Below the pieces are notes generated by a model. That model was not told where the DNA came from and searched no databases. It saw nothing but the letters and a program-made list of their open reading frames with translations. Source: an uncultured Sphingomonas sp. (GTDB lineage Bacteria > Pseudomonadota > Alphaproteobacteria > Sphingomonadales > Sphingomonadaceae). From it: a stretch of DNA of 6,794 bases. Positions within the stretch are counted from its first letter, which is position 1; each line of letters begins with the position of its first letter. Positions 1 to 5,198 of this stretch are shown one piece after another. Location of the stretch: NCBI GenBank assembly GCA_934555855.1, contig CAKTFL010000123.1, forward strand, positions 1-6,794, given 5' to 3'. The translations under genes were made by a program, and so were the position numbers.

Positions 1-434
1 CCCATGAAGGCCGCGATCGGTTCGGGACTACGCAGCGCGAACTGCTTGGGCACCAGTTCGCCGATGATCAGCGAGGCATAGGTGGTCAGCCCGATCACCA
101 GCGCATAACCGACGCTGCGCGCCGCCTCCATCGACATGCCGAGCCGCGCCAGCCGTGCCGCCGTCGGCTCGCCCAGGCTCGCGCCTGAATAGGCGCCGGC
201 GATGATGCCGATCAGAGTGATGCCGATCTGTACGGTCGACAGGAACTTGCCGGGATCGGCCGCGAGCGCGATCGCAGTGCGGGCGCCGCGATGCCCGGTG
301 CGCGCCAACGCCTCCATCCGCGCCCGGCGCGCGGAGACGATCGCGAGTTCGCTCATCGAAAACACCCCGTTCAGCGCGACGAGCGCCAGGATGATGAGGA
401 CGTCGATCCAGGGAAAGGGGGGCAGCGGGGCCAT
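1..434 (-). CDS. CNNM/DUF21-domain membrane protein (hemolysin family, CorC/TlyC type), partial at 3' end
   Basis: The first 144 codons of an integral membrane protein are present; the rest lies beyond the left edge. The start ATG (434-432) follows an AGAAGGGGG ribosome binding site about 8 bases upstream. The visible part matches the N-terminal CNNM (DUF21) domain: a first hydrophobic helix (residues about 11-27) leading into NGVFSMSELAIVSARR, a helix rich in I/G (about 67-85, with STVQIGITLIG), a third helix (about 108-124), and the conserved GELVPKQFALRSPE segment (125-138). Family members usually continue with a CBS pair and a CorC_HlyC transporter-associated domain, which are not visible here. 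Bacterial relatives are called hemolysin-family or CorC/MpfA-like proteins and are linked mainly to Mg2+/Co2+ efflux; a real haemolytic role is not implied. The substrate is unknown. The gene is divergent from the OmpA-like gene. Confidence 0.9.
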   Translation of the reverse strand, partial: MAPLPPFPWIDVLIILALVALNGVFSMSELAIVSARRARMEALARTGHRGARTAIALAADPGKFLSTVQIGITLIGIIAGAYSGASLGEPTAARLARLGMSMEAARSVGYALVIGLTTYASLIIGELVPKQFALRSPEPIAAFM

Positions 435-572
435 CGGTAAGCGCCCCCTTCTGCCGCATCGCGCGGCGCGACACAACGGCCAAGCCGAGATCGATGCGAA
501 ACCGGAACAAGGGCCCGCTCCGGCCGGTTGAGCGCCCGAACAATTACGATCCGAACAAGACAGGGAGTTATC
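435..572. promoter_or_regulatory. Divergent intergenic region with repeated CCGAACAA boxes and an EcfG-like element
   Basis: This 138-bp gap must hold the promoters of both the CNNM gene (minus) and the OmpA-like lipoprotein (plus). No good sigma-70 pair is visible for either. On the plus strand, CCGAACAA occurs exactly twice (536-543 and 551-558, 15 bp apart), with a related CCGGAACAA at 502-510. GGAAC at 504-508 followed by 17 bases and GGTT (526-529) is one base from the GGAAC-N16/17-CGTT pattern used by the alphaproteobacterial general stress sigma factor EcfG. These are weak motif matches and could be chance in GC-rich sequence. Confidence 0.3.
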
Positions 573-1241
573 ATGCGTTCAAAGCTGTTCGCCGCCACCG
601 CGCTGTTCGCGCTGGCCGGGACCACCGCCGCCTGCACCACCGATCCGGAAACGGGCGAGCGGCGCATTTCCAAGACGGCGCTCGGCGGGATCGGCGGCGC
701 GCTGGGCGGATATCTGCTCGGCGACGTGGTGGGCGGCCGGCACGACCGGACGGAAAAGCTTGCCGGCGCGGGACTTGGCGCACTCGCGGGCGCGGGGATC
801 GGCGCCTATATGGACCGGCAGGAGCGTGAGTTGCGGGCGCGGACCGCCGGCACCGACGTGCAGGTGATCCGCCAGGGCGACAATCTGGTCTTGGATATCC
901 CGTCGGGCATCACCTTCGCCTATGACAGCGCCGACGTTCAGCCGCAGTTCCGCACGACGCTGGACCAGGTCGCGGGCACGCTGGCCCAGTACAACCAGAC
1001 ATTGGTGGACGTGTACGGCCATACCGATTCGACCGGCAGCGACGCCTACAATCAGGCTCTGTCGGAGCGGCGTGCATCCGCCGTTGCCGATTATCTCTCC
1101 GGACATGGCGTGCAGCCGGCTCGCATCGGCACACGTGGTTACGGCGAGATCCAGCCCAAGGCGTCCAACGACACCGATGCCGGTCGCGCCGCCAACCGCC
1201 GGGTCGAGATAAAGATCGTGCCGATCACCGAACAGCCCTGA
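573..1241 (+). CDS. OmpA-family lipoprotein with glycine-zipper region (YiaD-like)
   Basis: This is a 222-residue outer-membrane, peptidoglycan-binding lipoprotein. The start at 573 is chosen over an in-frame ATG at 528 because AGGGAG (562-567) lies just upstream and because it places a lipoprotein signal at the N-terminus: a K4-containing head, a hydrophobic stretch, and TTAAC with the lipidated cysteine at C21. The box is slightly atypical (T at -3). A glycine zipper follows (about 36-78, ALGGIGGALGGYLLG and GAGLGALAGAGIGAY), then a charged linker and a C-terminal OmpA-like domain (about 95-216). That domain shows VYGHTDSTG with D152, the N160-x2-LS-x2-RA-x2-V171 motif with R167, and the closing GRAANRRVEI. 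D152 and R167 match the residues that bind diaminopimelate in the OmpA family. The order lipobox, glycine zipper, OmpA_C is that of E. coli YiaD. It probably tethers the outer membrane to the cell wall. It is monocistronic as far as visible, with a hairpin 10 bp after the stop. Confidence 0.93.
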   Translation: MRSKLFAATALFALAGTTAACTTDPETGERRISKTALGGIGGALGGYLLGDVVGGRHDRTEKLAGAGLGALAGAGIGAYMDRQERELRARTAGTDVQVIRQGDNLVLDIPSGITFAYDSADVQPQFRTTLDQVAGTLAQYNQTLVDVYGHTDSTGSDAYNQALSERRASAVADYLSGHGVQPARIGTRGYGEIQPKASNDTDAGRAANRRVEIKIVPITEQP

Positions 1242-1251
1242 CGAAATGTCC

Positions 1252-1280
1252 CGTCACCCCGGTCGGGCGCCGGGGTGATG
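1252..1280. terminator. Bidirectional hairpin between convergent genes
   Basis: A perfect 9-bp stem TCACCCCGG/CCGGGGTGA (1254-1262 with 1270-1278) closes a 7-base loop, and two more pairs (one G-T) extend it to 1252-1280. It fills the 48-bp gap between the stop codons of the OmpA-like gene (1241) and tadA (1290), where a shared terminator is expected. Neither side has a real T tract, so efficiency as an intrinsic terminator is uncertain. Confidence 0.6.
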
Positions 1281-1289
1281 CAAATACCG

Positions 1290-1739
1290 TCAGCGCCGCT
1301 CGCGAAAAAACTCCCGCAGCAAGGTCGCCGCTTCATTCTCGCCGATCCCGGCATAGACTTCCGGCCGGTGATGACAGGTTGGCTGGGCAAAGAAGCGCGG
1401 GCCGTGCTCTACTGCGCCTCCCTTCGGGTCGGATGCGCCGTAATAGACGCGGCGGATGCGCGCGTGCGCGATCGCCCCCGCGCACATCGCGCAGGGTTCC
1501 AGCGTCACGTAAAGGTCGCAATCCTCCAGTCGCTCGCGTCCAAGCCGCGCTGCGGCGTCGCGCATCACGCGCATCTCGGCATGAGCGGTTGGGTCCCGGA
1601 GCATACGAGGGGCATTTGCGGCGACCGCAACCACCTCGCCGCCCCGCACCAGCGCCGCCCCGACCGGCACCTCCCCCGCCTCGGCCGCAGCGCGCGCCGC
1701 GGCAAGCGCCTGCTTCATCGGGCCGGGCAGCGGGAACAT
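1290..1739 (-). CDS. tadA: tRNA-specific adenosine(34) deaminase TadA
   Basis: This 149-residue zinc deaminase converts adenosine to inosine at the wobble position (A34) of tRNA-Arg(ACG), allowing decoding of CGN arginine codons. The cytidine/deoxycytidylate deaminase-type zinc motif is complete: HAE with H53 (zinc ligand) and E55 (proton shuttle), and PCAMC with C83 and C86. The N-terminal EVPVGAALV and the DPTAHAE and LYVTLEPCAMCAGA blocks are TadA hallmarks, and the length is typical. The helical C-terminal end LLREFFRERR fits the family's tRNA-contacting tail. The start at 1739 is preceded by an AGGGCGGGG ribosome binding site; an internal Met8 (1718) is a possible but less supported start. 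The gene lies 38 bp after a small membrane-protein gene on the same strand, so the two are probably co-transcribed. The leader can form competing GC hairpins over the ribosome binding site. Confidence 0.96.
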   Translation of the reverse strand: MFPLPGPMKQALAAARAAAEAGEVPVGAALVRGGEVVAVAANAPRMLRDPTAHAEMRVMRDAAARLGRERLEDCDLYVTLEPCAMCAGAIAHARIRRVYYGASDPKGGAVEHGPRFFAQPTCHHRPEVYAGIGENEAATLLREFFRERR

Positions 1740-1741
1740 GG

Positions 1742-1770
1742 CCCCGCCCTGCCCCGCGCTACCGGCGGGG
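1742..1770 (-). promoter_or_regulatory. Possible hairpins over the tadA ribosome binding site
   Basis: In the mRNA (minus strand), segment CCCCGCC (1770-1764) can pair with GCGGGG (1757-1752, 6 bp, 7-base loop) or with GGCGGGG (1748-1742, 7 bp). The second partner overlaps the tadA Shine-Dalgarno sequence, so the two pairings are mutually exclusive and one would hide the ribosome binding site. This is visible complementarity only; in such GC-rich sequence it may be accidental. Confidence 0.25.
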
Positions 1771-1777
1771 TCAAAGC

Positions 1778-1999
1778 CTATTGTGCGGGCGCGGCGGCAT
1801 TGTCAGCGCGTTCGACGTTGATGCGGGGCACCTCGACCGTCTTCTTCTCGGTCCCCAGCGTCACCCGGCCGACATCGGCCTGGAAAGCAGGCGCCTGCAC
1901 GACGGCGGGGCGGGTCTGGTCGATGCTGACCAGTCCCGAGATCATCAATCCGGCCAGCACCAGCAATGCCAGTCCGAGCAGTACCAGGATCACGCGCAT
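1778..1999 (-). CDS. Small membrane-anchored hypothetical protein
   Basis: I do not recognise a named family for this 73-residue protein. Residues 3-25 are a single strongly hydrophobic segment (VILVLLGLALLVLAGLM and following) that can act as a membrane anchor or uncleaved signal. It is followed by a soluble tail of about 48 residues containing VTLGTEKKTVEVPRI and an Ala/Pro-rich end. With only one positive residue before the helix (R2), the tail is probably periplasmic, though topology is not certain. An AAAGGGC stretch 10-16 bases before the ATG can serve as the ribosome binding site. The gene precedes tadA on the same strand by 38 bp and is divergent from rpmB. Coding potential is supported by the coherent TM-plus-tail architecture and by the fit between neighbours; no function is proposed. 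Confidence 0.75.
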   Translation of the reverse strand: MRVILVLLGLALLVLAGLMISGLVSIDQTRPAVVQAPAFQADVGRVTLGTEKKTVEVPRINVERADNAAAPAQ

Positions 2000-2077
2000 C
2001 GCCTATTTTGCCCTTTCGTCGAATGGTTCGTCGCCGTAACAACGCGAGTGTCCGGGGCGGGTTGCACGCCCTTGCGG

Positions 2078-2106
2078 TTGACGGGCCGGCGGTTGCCCGC
2101 TAGGGG
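2078..2106 (+). promoter_or_regulatory. Candidate sigma-70 promoter of rpmB
   Basis: TTGACG (2078-2083) is a near-consensus -35 box. A GCTAGGGG stretch (2099-2106) provides a poor but plausible -10 at a spacing of 15-17 bp, giving a 5' leader of about 35 bases before rpmB. The -35 is convincing; the -10 is weak, as is common in GC-rich alphaproteobacteria. Confidence 0.45.
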
Positions 2107-2145
2107 CGCAGCCTTTCCGTCCAACGACGAACCAGGATTAACACG

Positions 2146-2445
2146 ATGTCGCGCATTTGCGAGCTGACCGGCAAGGGCCGGCAGGTGGGTAACAATGTTT
2201 CCCACGCCAACAACAAGACCAAGCGCACCTTTCTGCCGAACCTGCAGAATGTGACGCTGATCTCCGATTCGCTCGAGAAGAGCGTTCGGCTGCGCGTGTC
2301 GACTCACGGCCTGCGCTCGGTCGAGCATAATGGCGGCCTGGACAACTGGCTGGTGAAGACCAGCGACGACAAGCTGTCGTTGCGCTGCCGCCGCCTGAAG
2401 CGCGACATCGTCAAGAAGCTGACGGCGACCCCCGCCGCCGCCTGA
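2146..2445 (+). CDS. rpmB: 50S ribosomal protein L28
   Basis: This 99-residue basic protein of the large ribosomal subunit shows the L28 signature at its N-terminus: [10 protein letters not shown], then [20 protein letters not shown] (residues 15-34). A central segment around [21 protein letters not shown] and the basic C-terminal [12 protein letters not shown] follow. The length fits the alphaproteobacterial form, which is longer than the 78-residue E. coli protein. Only C5 and C81 are present, so there is no pair of CxxC motifs and no sign of the zinc-binding variant. AGGA at 2134-2137 is the ribosome binding site, 8 bases before the ATG. A TTGACG-type promoter lies upstream and a strong terminator downstream, so it appears to be transcribed alone. 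In many other bacteria L28 is followed by rpmG (L33), which is absent here. Confidence 0.98.
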   Translation: MSRICELTGKGRQVGNNVSHANNKTKRTFLPNLQNVTLISDSLEKSVRLRVSTHGLRSVEHNGGLDNWLVKTSDDKLSLRCRRLKRDIVKKLTATPAAA

Positions 2446-2469
2446 CGGCCAGCATCGGTTCGTTTTTCG

Positions 2470-2504
2470 CGGCCCGCGCTCCACACCCGGAGCGCGGGCC
2501 GTTT
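2470..2504 (+). terminator. Rho-independent terminator of rpmB
   Basis: A perfect 13-bp GC-rich stem (CGGCCCGCGCTCC at 2470-2482 with GGAGCGCGGGCCG at 2489-2501) with a 6-base loop ACACCC is followed by TTT (2502-2504). It lies 25 bp after the rpmB stop. The T tract is short, but the stem is the strongest in the window. Confidence 0.85.
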
Positions 2505-2523
2505 GGCGGTTCTGATGCTTGCA

Positions 2524-2541
2524 GCGCTTCGGTGAAAGCGC
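2524..2541 (-). terminator. Weak hairpin downstream of the phytase-family gene
   Basis: GCGCTT (2524-2529) pairs with AAGCGC (2536-2541) around a 6-base loop, 30 bp beyond the stop of the minus-strand gene at 2571. A small CCGCG/CGCGG stem lies closer to the stop. Neither is followed by a T tract on the minus strand, so a terminator role is only suggested by position. Confidence 0.3.
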
Positions 2542-2570
2542 GTTAGGCCACTCCCGCGATGGCGCGGCCT

Positions 2571-3584
2571 TTATTCCCTTAACCGAAAGCGCAGCAGCAA
2601 CGTTCGCTGGAGCAAGCGCGTCTGGTTGTCGTCGGATACGAGCCAGATGATCGTGTCCCGCCTTTCCCGCGTCGCGGCGATCCCCTCGAAATTGTCATGG
2701 ATCAGCGGCGCATCGAGCGTAGCCAGCAACCGCCCTTTTACGATCGCGCCGGGGCGCACCATCCCCGCAGCCACCAGCACGATCCGGTTATGGAAGCGGT
2801 AGGGCAGGTCGAACCCACGCTCCAGCACCAGCAGGCGCCCGTCGGGCAGCGCCGCCGCATCGGCAACATCGAAGCGTCCGACCGTTCTGTACACGAACCG
2901 CGCCGGCCCGGCCCCCGGCGCCACCGGATCGCGCCGCCAGATCAGCCCCTGCCTGGCCTGACCCCGACCGCCCCCGCGCCAGGAACGGGCCGATGGCCGC
3001 GCCGTTTCCGCGATCGAGAGGAACCGGCCGTCGGGCAGGCGCACCAGCGACTCGGGGCCGCCACCCGCCGGCCAGTCGCGCATCGCGGCGGGCCGCGCCG
3101 CTCCCTCCCCTCGCGCCAGGTCGGGAGCGAAGCGCATGATCGTGTTTGAGCTCTCGAAACCGATCCAGCTGCGTCCGGTCGCCGGATCGATGGCGAGTGA
3201 TTCGGAGTCGCGGTCCGACTTGTCCCACCCTGTTCCCGGCCCCGCCGGCAGATTGGCGAAGAACACCTGTCGCGGCTGGCCCGGATATGCCCAGGCGAAG
3301 CGCACCACATTGCCTCCGTCGCTGAGCAGCGTCACCTGTCGCCCACGAACAACCAGTGCCGAGTAGCCGCCGAACGCCGGATCGGGACTGGTCAGCGCGA
3401 CCCCATTCAGGAACTCCAGCCGCCCGACACGCCGCCGCGCCGGATCTGCGGGATCAAGCATGACCGGGCGCGCCTCGATCCGCGCCTCCCCGTCCAGCAG
3501 CTGCAACCGCTCTTCGCCCGTCCAGCCGGGGACGCTCGCCAGCACGGCAGCGGTGACGAGGAACAGGGTGACCAGCCGGGGCAT
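2571..3584 (-). CDS. Esterase-like activity of phytase family protein (secreted)
   Basis: This 337-residue protein resembles the phytase-like domain family (PF13449, 'esterase-like activity of phytase'), a beta-propeller-like group with few characterised members. Repeated propeller-type blocks are visible: VTLLSDGGNVVRF (84-96), DRDSESLAIDPATGRSWIGFE (125-144), GPESLVRLPDGRFLSIAE (176-193), DAAALPDGRLLVLERGF (242-258), and the closing DNFEGIAA (297-304) with WLVSDDNQ (314-321). The acidic S/D-E-S/G-(L/I)-A motifs are typical of this family. The start at 3584 places a signal-peptide-like N-terminus (R3, hydrophobic 4-18) first, implying export to the periplasm. In-frame ATGs at 3617 and 3644 exist, but none of the three has a clear ribosome binding site, so the start is uncertain. 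The substrate is unknown, and phytase activity should not be assumed. The gene is convergent with rpmB and divergent from a glycine-zipper gene. Confidence 0.85.
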   Translation of the reverse strand: MPRLVTLFLVTAAVLASVPGWTGEERLQLLDGEARIEARPVMLDPADPARRRVGRLEFLNGVALTSPDPAFGGYSALVVRGRQVTLLSDGGNVVRFAWAYPGQPRQVFFANLPAGPGTGWDKSDRDSESLAIDPATGRSWIGFESSNTIMRFAPDLARGEGAARPAAMRDWPAGGGPESLVRLPDGRFLSIAETARPSARSWRGGGRGQARQGLIWRRDPVAPGAGPARFVYRTVGRFDVADAAALPDGRLLVLERGFDLPYRFHNRIVLVAAGMVRPGAIVKGRLLATLDAPLIHDNFEGIAATRERRDTIIWLVSDDNQTRLLQRTLLLRFRLRE

Positions 3585-3620
3585 GATCGCGTCATAAGTG
3601 GCCCCGCCCGCGAGCATAGT

Positions 3621-3648
3621 CTGAATGATGGATAACGGGCGCATTCAG
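3621..3648. repeat. Inverted repeat CTGAATG-N14-CATTCAG, possible operator
   Basis: CTGAATG (3621-3627) and CATTCAG (3642-3648) are perfect inverted copies separated by 14 bp, with half-site centres 21 bp apart, about two helical turns. The repeat sits in the 138-bp gap between the divergent phytase-family and glycine-zipper genes. A dimeric regulator site is possible. The spacing is also compatible with a weak RNA hairpin or chance. Confidence 0.35.
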
Positions 3649-3722
3649 GGACCGCTCAACGCGAATCACCCATAAGCTCCTCAACGACGACGGCATCCCG
3701 TCGCCAGGAAGGGAGACAGACG

Positions 3723-4094
3723 ATGTTCAAGAAACTTGTTCTCGCCGGCACCGCACTCGCGATCGGGACCAGCAGCCTCGTCGCCGCCGCTCCGGCCGAC
3801 GCGCAGCGCTATCGCGGTTACGACCGGGGCTATGATCGCGGTTATCAGCGGTCCTATGACGACGGGTACTACAACGGTCCGCGCCAGTATCGCGGCGACC
3901 GGGGCAATTACCGCAAGGGCCGCGGCTGCGACAATACCGGCGGCACCATCGTCGGCGCGATCGCGGGTGGCCTGCTCGGCCGCACCATGGACCAGCGCGG
4001 CGACCGGACGCTCGGCACGGTGCTGGGCGGCGCGGTCGGGGCGCTCGCCGGCAACGCGATCGATAAGTCGGATAACCCCAGATACTGCCGCTGA
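3723..4094 (+). CDS. Glycine-zipper 2TM-domain envelope protein
   Basis: This 123-residue exported protein has a classic signal peptide (KK at 3-4, hydrophobic 5-22, cleavage likely after APADA at residue 27). A low-complexity Tyr/Arg/Gly/Asp segment follows (29-66) with imperfect YDRG-type repeats (GYDRGYDRGYQRSYDDGYY). The C-terminal half is a glycine zipper (73-112): GGTIVGAIAGGLLG and GTVLGGAVGALAG, the pattern of the Gly-zipper_2/Rick_17kDa group of surface antigens and membrane-inserting proteins. C69 and C122 bracket the zipper and could form a disulfide in the periplasm. There is no lipobox, so it is not a lipoprotein. A strong AGGAAGGGAGA ribosome binding site (3706-3716) decides the start. 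It probably associates with the outer membrane or periplasm; its molecular role is unknown. Confidence 0.88.
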   Translation: MFKKLVLAGTALAIGTSSLVAAAPADAQRYRGYDRGYDRGYQRSYDDGYYNGPRQYRGDRGNYRKGRGCDNTGGTIVGAIAGGLLGRTMDQRGDRTLGTVLGGAVGALAGNAIDKSDNPRYCR

Positions 4095-4157
4095 AGCAGC
4101 CGGCCTCGCCCGGCCACATGGCAGTCGACAACTCCCACGCGTAGCGTATCGGGGAGC

Positions 4158-4190
4158 GGGGGTCGGTTCCATCACGGAATCGGCCCCTTT
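4158..4190 (+). terminator. Candidate rho-independent terminator
   Basis: A 13-bp stem (4158-4170 with 4176-4188, including three G-T pairs) closes a 5-base ATCAC loop and ends in TTT (4188-4190). It lies 64 bp after the glycine-zipper gene and about 90 bp before the small reading frame at 4280, separating the two transcription units. The stem is good but the T run is short. Confidence 0.5.
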
Positions 4191-4279
4191 GCTCATCCAG
4201 CCGGCCCGGCGCGTTTCGGCGCGCTTACCCGAAATTAACCACAAGTCGTTCACGGACACTCCAGAAGGGAGCGGCCGTG

Positions 4280-4426
4280 ATGCACTATGCCGACACGTTC
4301 ACGAGCTTGTGCGAGAAGATGCGCGGCCCCGGTCCGGCGGTCGACCCCGTCGCGGTGCCCCCGCTCGCCGAACTGATCGCCCGGATCGAGGCAGTGGTGA
4401 CCCGGCAATGGCCGCGGATGAAGTAG
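4280..4426 (+). CDS. Small hypothetical protein (48 aa)
   Basis: An ATG-initiated frame of 48 codons ending in TAG follows a good ribosome binding site, GAAGGGAG (4264-4271), 8 bases before the ATG; a GTG immediately upstream (4277) is an alternative start. The peptide begins MHYADTFTSLCEKMRG, has a proline/valine-rich middle (17-28) and ends in a predicted amphipathic helix (LAELIARIEAVVTRQW, 29-44). It has one cysteine (C11), no signal peptide and no membrane segment, so it should be cytoplasmic. I do not recognise it. Support comes from the ribosome binding site, the sensible GC-rich third positions, and the fact that it fills the gap with its stop 21 bp before the convergent phaB stop. 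The chance of a spurious frame of this size is real. Confidence 0.6.
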   Translation: MHYADTFTSLCEKMRGPGPAVDPVAVPPLAELIARIEAVVTRQWPRMK

Positions 4427-4433
4427 CGGCGAC

Positions 4434-4447
4434 CGGCGCTCGCGCCG
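4434..4447. terminator. Small hairpin between convergent stops
   Basis: CGGCG (4434-4438) pairs with CGCCG (4443-4447) around a CTCG tetraloop, in the 21-bp gap between the stop of the 48-codon frame (4426) and the phaB stop (4448). It is short and lacks a T tract in either direction, so its role in termination is only suggested by location. Confidence 0.3.
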
Positions 4448-5170
4448 TCAGTACATGTGCTGACCGCCGTTGATGCTCAGCGTCGAGCCGGTGACGAAGC
4501 CTGCATCGTCGGAGCAGAGAAAGGCAACGCCGCGCGCGATTTCCTCGGCTTGACCCAGACGACCGACCGGGATCCTGGCAACGATCTTTTCCAGCACGTC
4601 GCCCGGCACCGCGGCGACCATGTCGGTATCGATATAGCCGGGAGCGATGGCGTTCACGGTGACGCCGAACCGCGCCCCCTCCTGCGCCAGCGCCTTGGTG
4701 AAGCCGTGGATGCCGCTTTTGGCGGCAGCGTAGTTCACCTGGCCATATTGGCCCGCCTGGCCGTTAATCGAGCCGATGTTGACGATGCGACCCCATTTGC
4801 GGTCGCGCATGGCGGGAAACACTGCCTTGGCCATGTTGAAGCAACCGCCGAGGTTCGTGTCGATGACCTCCTTCCACTGCTCATAGCTCAGCTTCAGGAT
4901 AGTACCGTCGCGGGTGATGCCGGCATTGTTGACCAGCACGTCGACCGGACCCAGCTCCTCCGCCACCTGCGCGCAGCCCGCCTGGCAGGCGTCATAGTCG
5001 GCCACGTCCCATCTGAACGCGCGGATTCCCGTTCGCTCGGCGAAGGCCCGCGCACGCTCGTCATTGCCCGCATAATTGGCCGCGACGGTCATGCCCGCGT
5101 CGCGCAACGCGAGGCTGATCGCCTCGCCGATGCCGCGCGTACCGCCAGTGACGATTGCTACCCGTGCCAT
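4448..5170 (-). CDS. phaB: Acetoacetyl-CoA reductase
   Basis: This 240-residue short-chain dehydrogenase/reductase reduces acetoacetyl-CoA to (R)-3-hydroxybutyryl-CoA, normally with NADPH, in the cytoplasm. It is the second step of polyhydroxybutyrate synthesis. The cofactor loop TGGTRGIG (8-15) and NNAG (81-84) are present, as are the catalytic residues N106, S134, Y147 and K151 (YxxxK). The segment NGQAGQYGQVNYAAAK, the PVGRLGQAEEIA block and the ending STLSINGGQHMY are diagnostic of PhaB rather than the sister FabG. The start at 5170 follows GGGAGAGGA. A much longer frame open to 5365 is not used because it would run into hemH and adds non-homologous sequence. It lies 28 bp after hemH on the same strand and may be co-transcribed. 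Neither phaA nor phaC is visible in the window. Confidence 0.95.
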   Translation of the reverse strand: MARVAIVTGGTRGIGEAISLALRDAGMTVAANYAGNDERARAFAERTGIRAFRWDVADYDACQAGCAQVAEELGPVDVLVNNAGITRDGTILKLSYEQWKEVIDTNLGGCFNMAKAVFPAMRDRKWGRIVNIGSINGQAGQYGQVNYAAAKSGIHGFTKALAQEGARFGVTVNAIAPGYIDTDMVAAVPGDVLEKIVARIPVGRLGQAEEIARGVAFLCSDDAGFVTGSTLSINGGQHMY

Positions 5171-5198
5171 GATCCTCTCCCGCTTGTCGGGATCGACG

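Noticed and set aside
28..543. A 171-codon minus-strand frame at the left edge
   Set aside because: It is out of frame with the CNNM protein, whose hydrophobic helices and GELVPKQ motif identify the true frame; the product here is Arg-rich and featureless.
528..572. An upstream start for the OmpA-like protein at 528
   Set aside because: It would bury the lipoprotein signal behind 15 charged residues, while the ATG at 573 has an AGGGAG ribosome binding site.
1275..2167. Long plus-strand frames (1275-2039 and 1379-2167) opposite tadA
   Set aside because: They are antisense to tadA and the small membrane protein and give low-complexity Arg/Ala/Pro sequence without motifs.
3786..3860. Tandem-repeat appearance of the Tyr/Arg/Gly codons in the glycine-zipper gene
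   Set aside because: It is an imperfect coding repeat explained by the low-complexity YDRG segment, not a separate DNA element.
4235..4241. TTAACCA, resembling a CtrA half-site
   Set aside because: There is no second TTAA at the 7-bp spacing of a full CtrA box, and a single half-site is too short to be meaningful.
3681..4259. A 192-codon minus-strand frame opposite the glycine-zipper gene
   Set aside because: Its Ala/Val-rich runs are the reverse complement of Gly/Ala zipper codons. The plus-strand product has a proper signal peptide and ribosome binding site.
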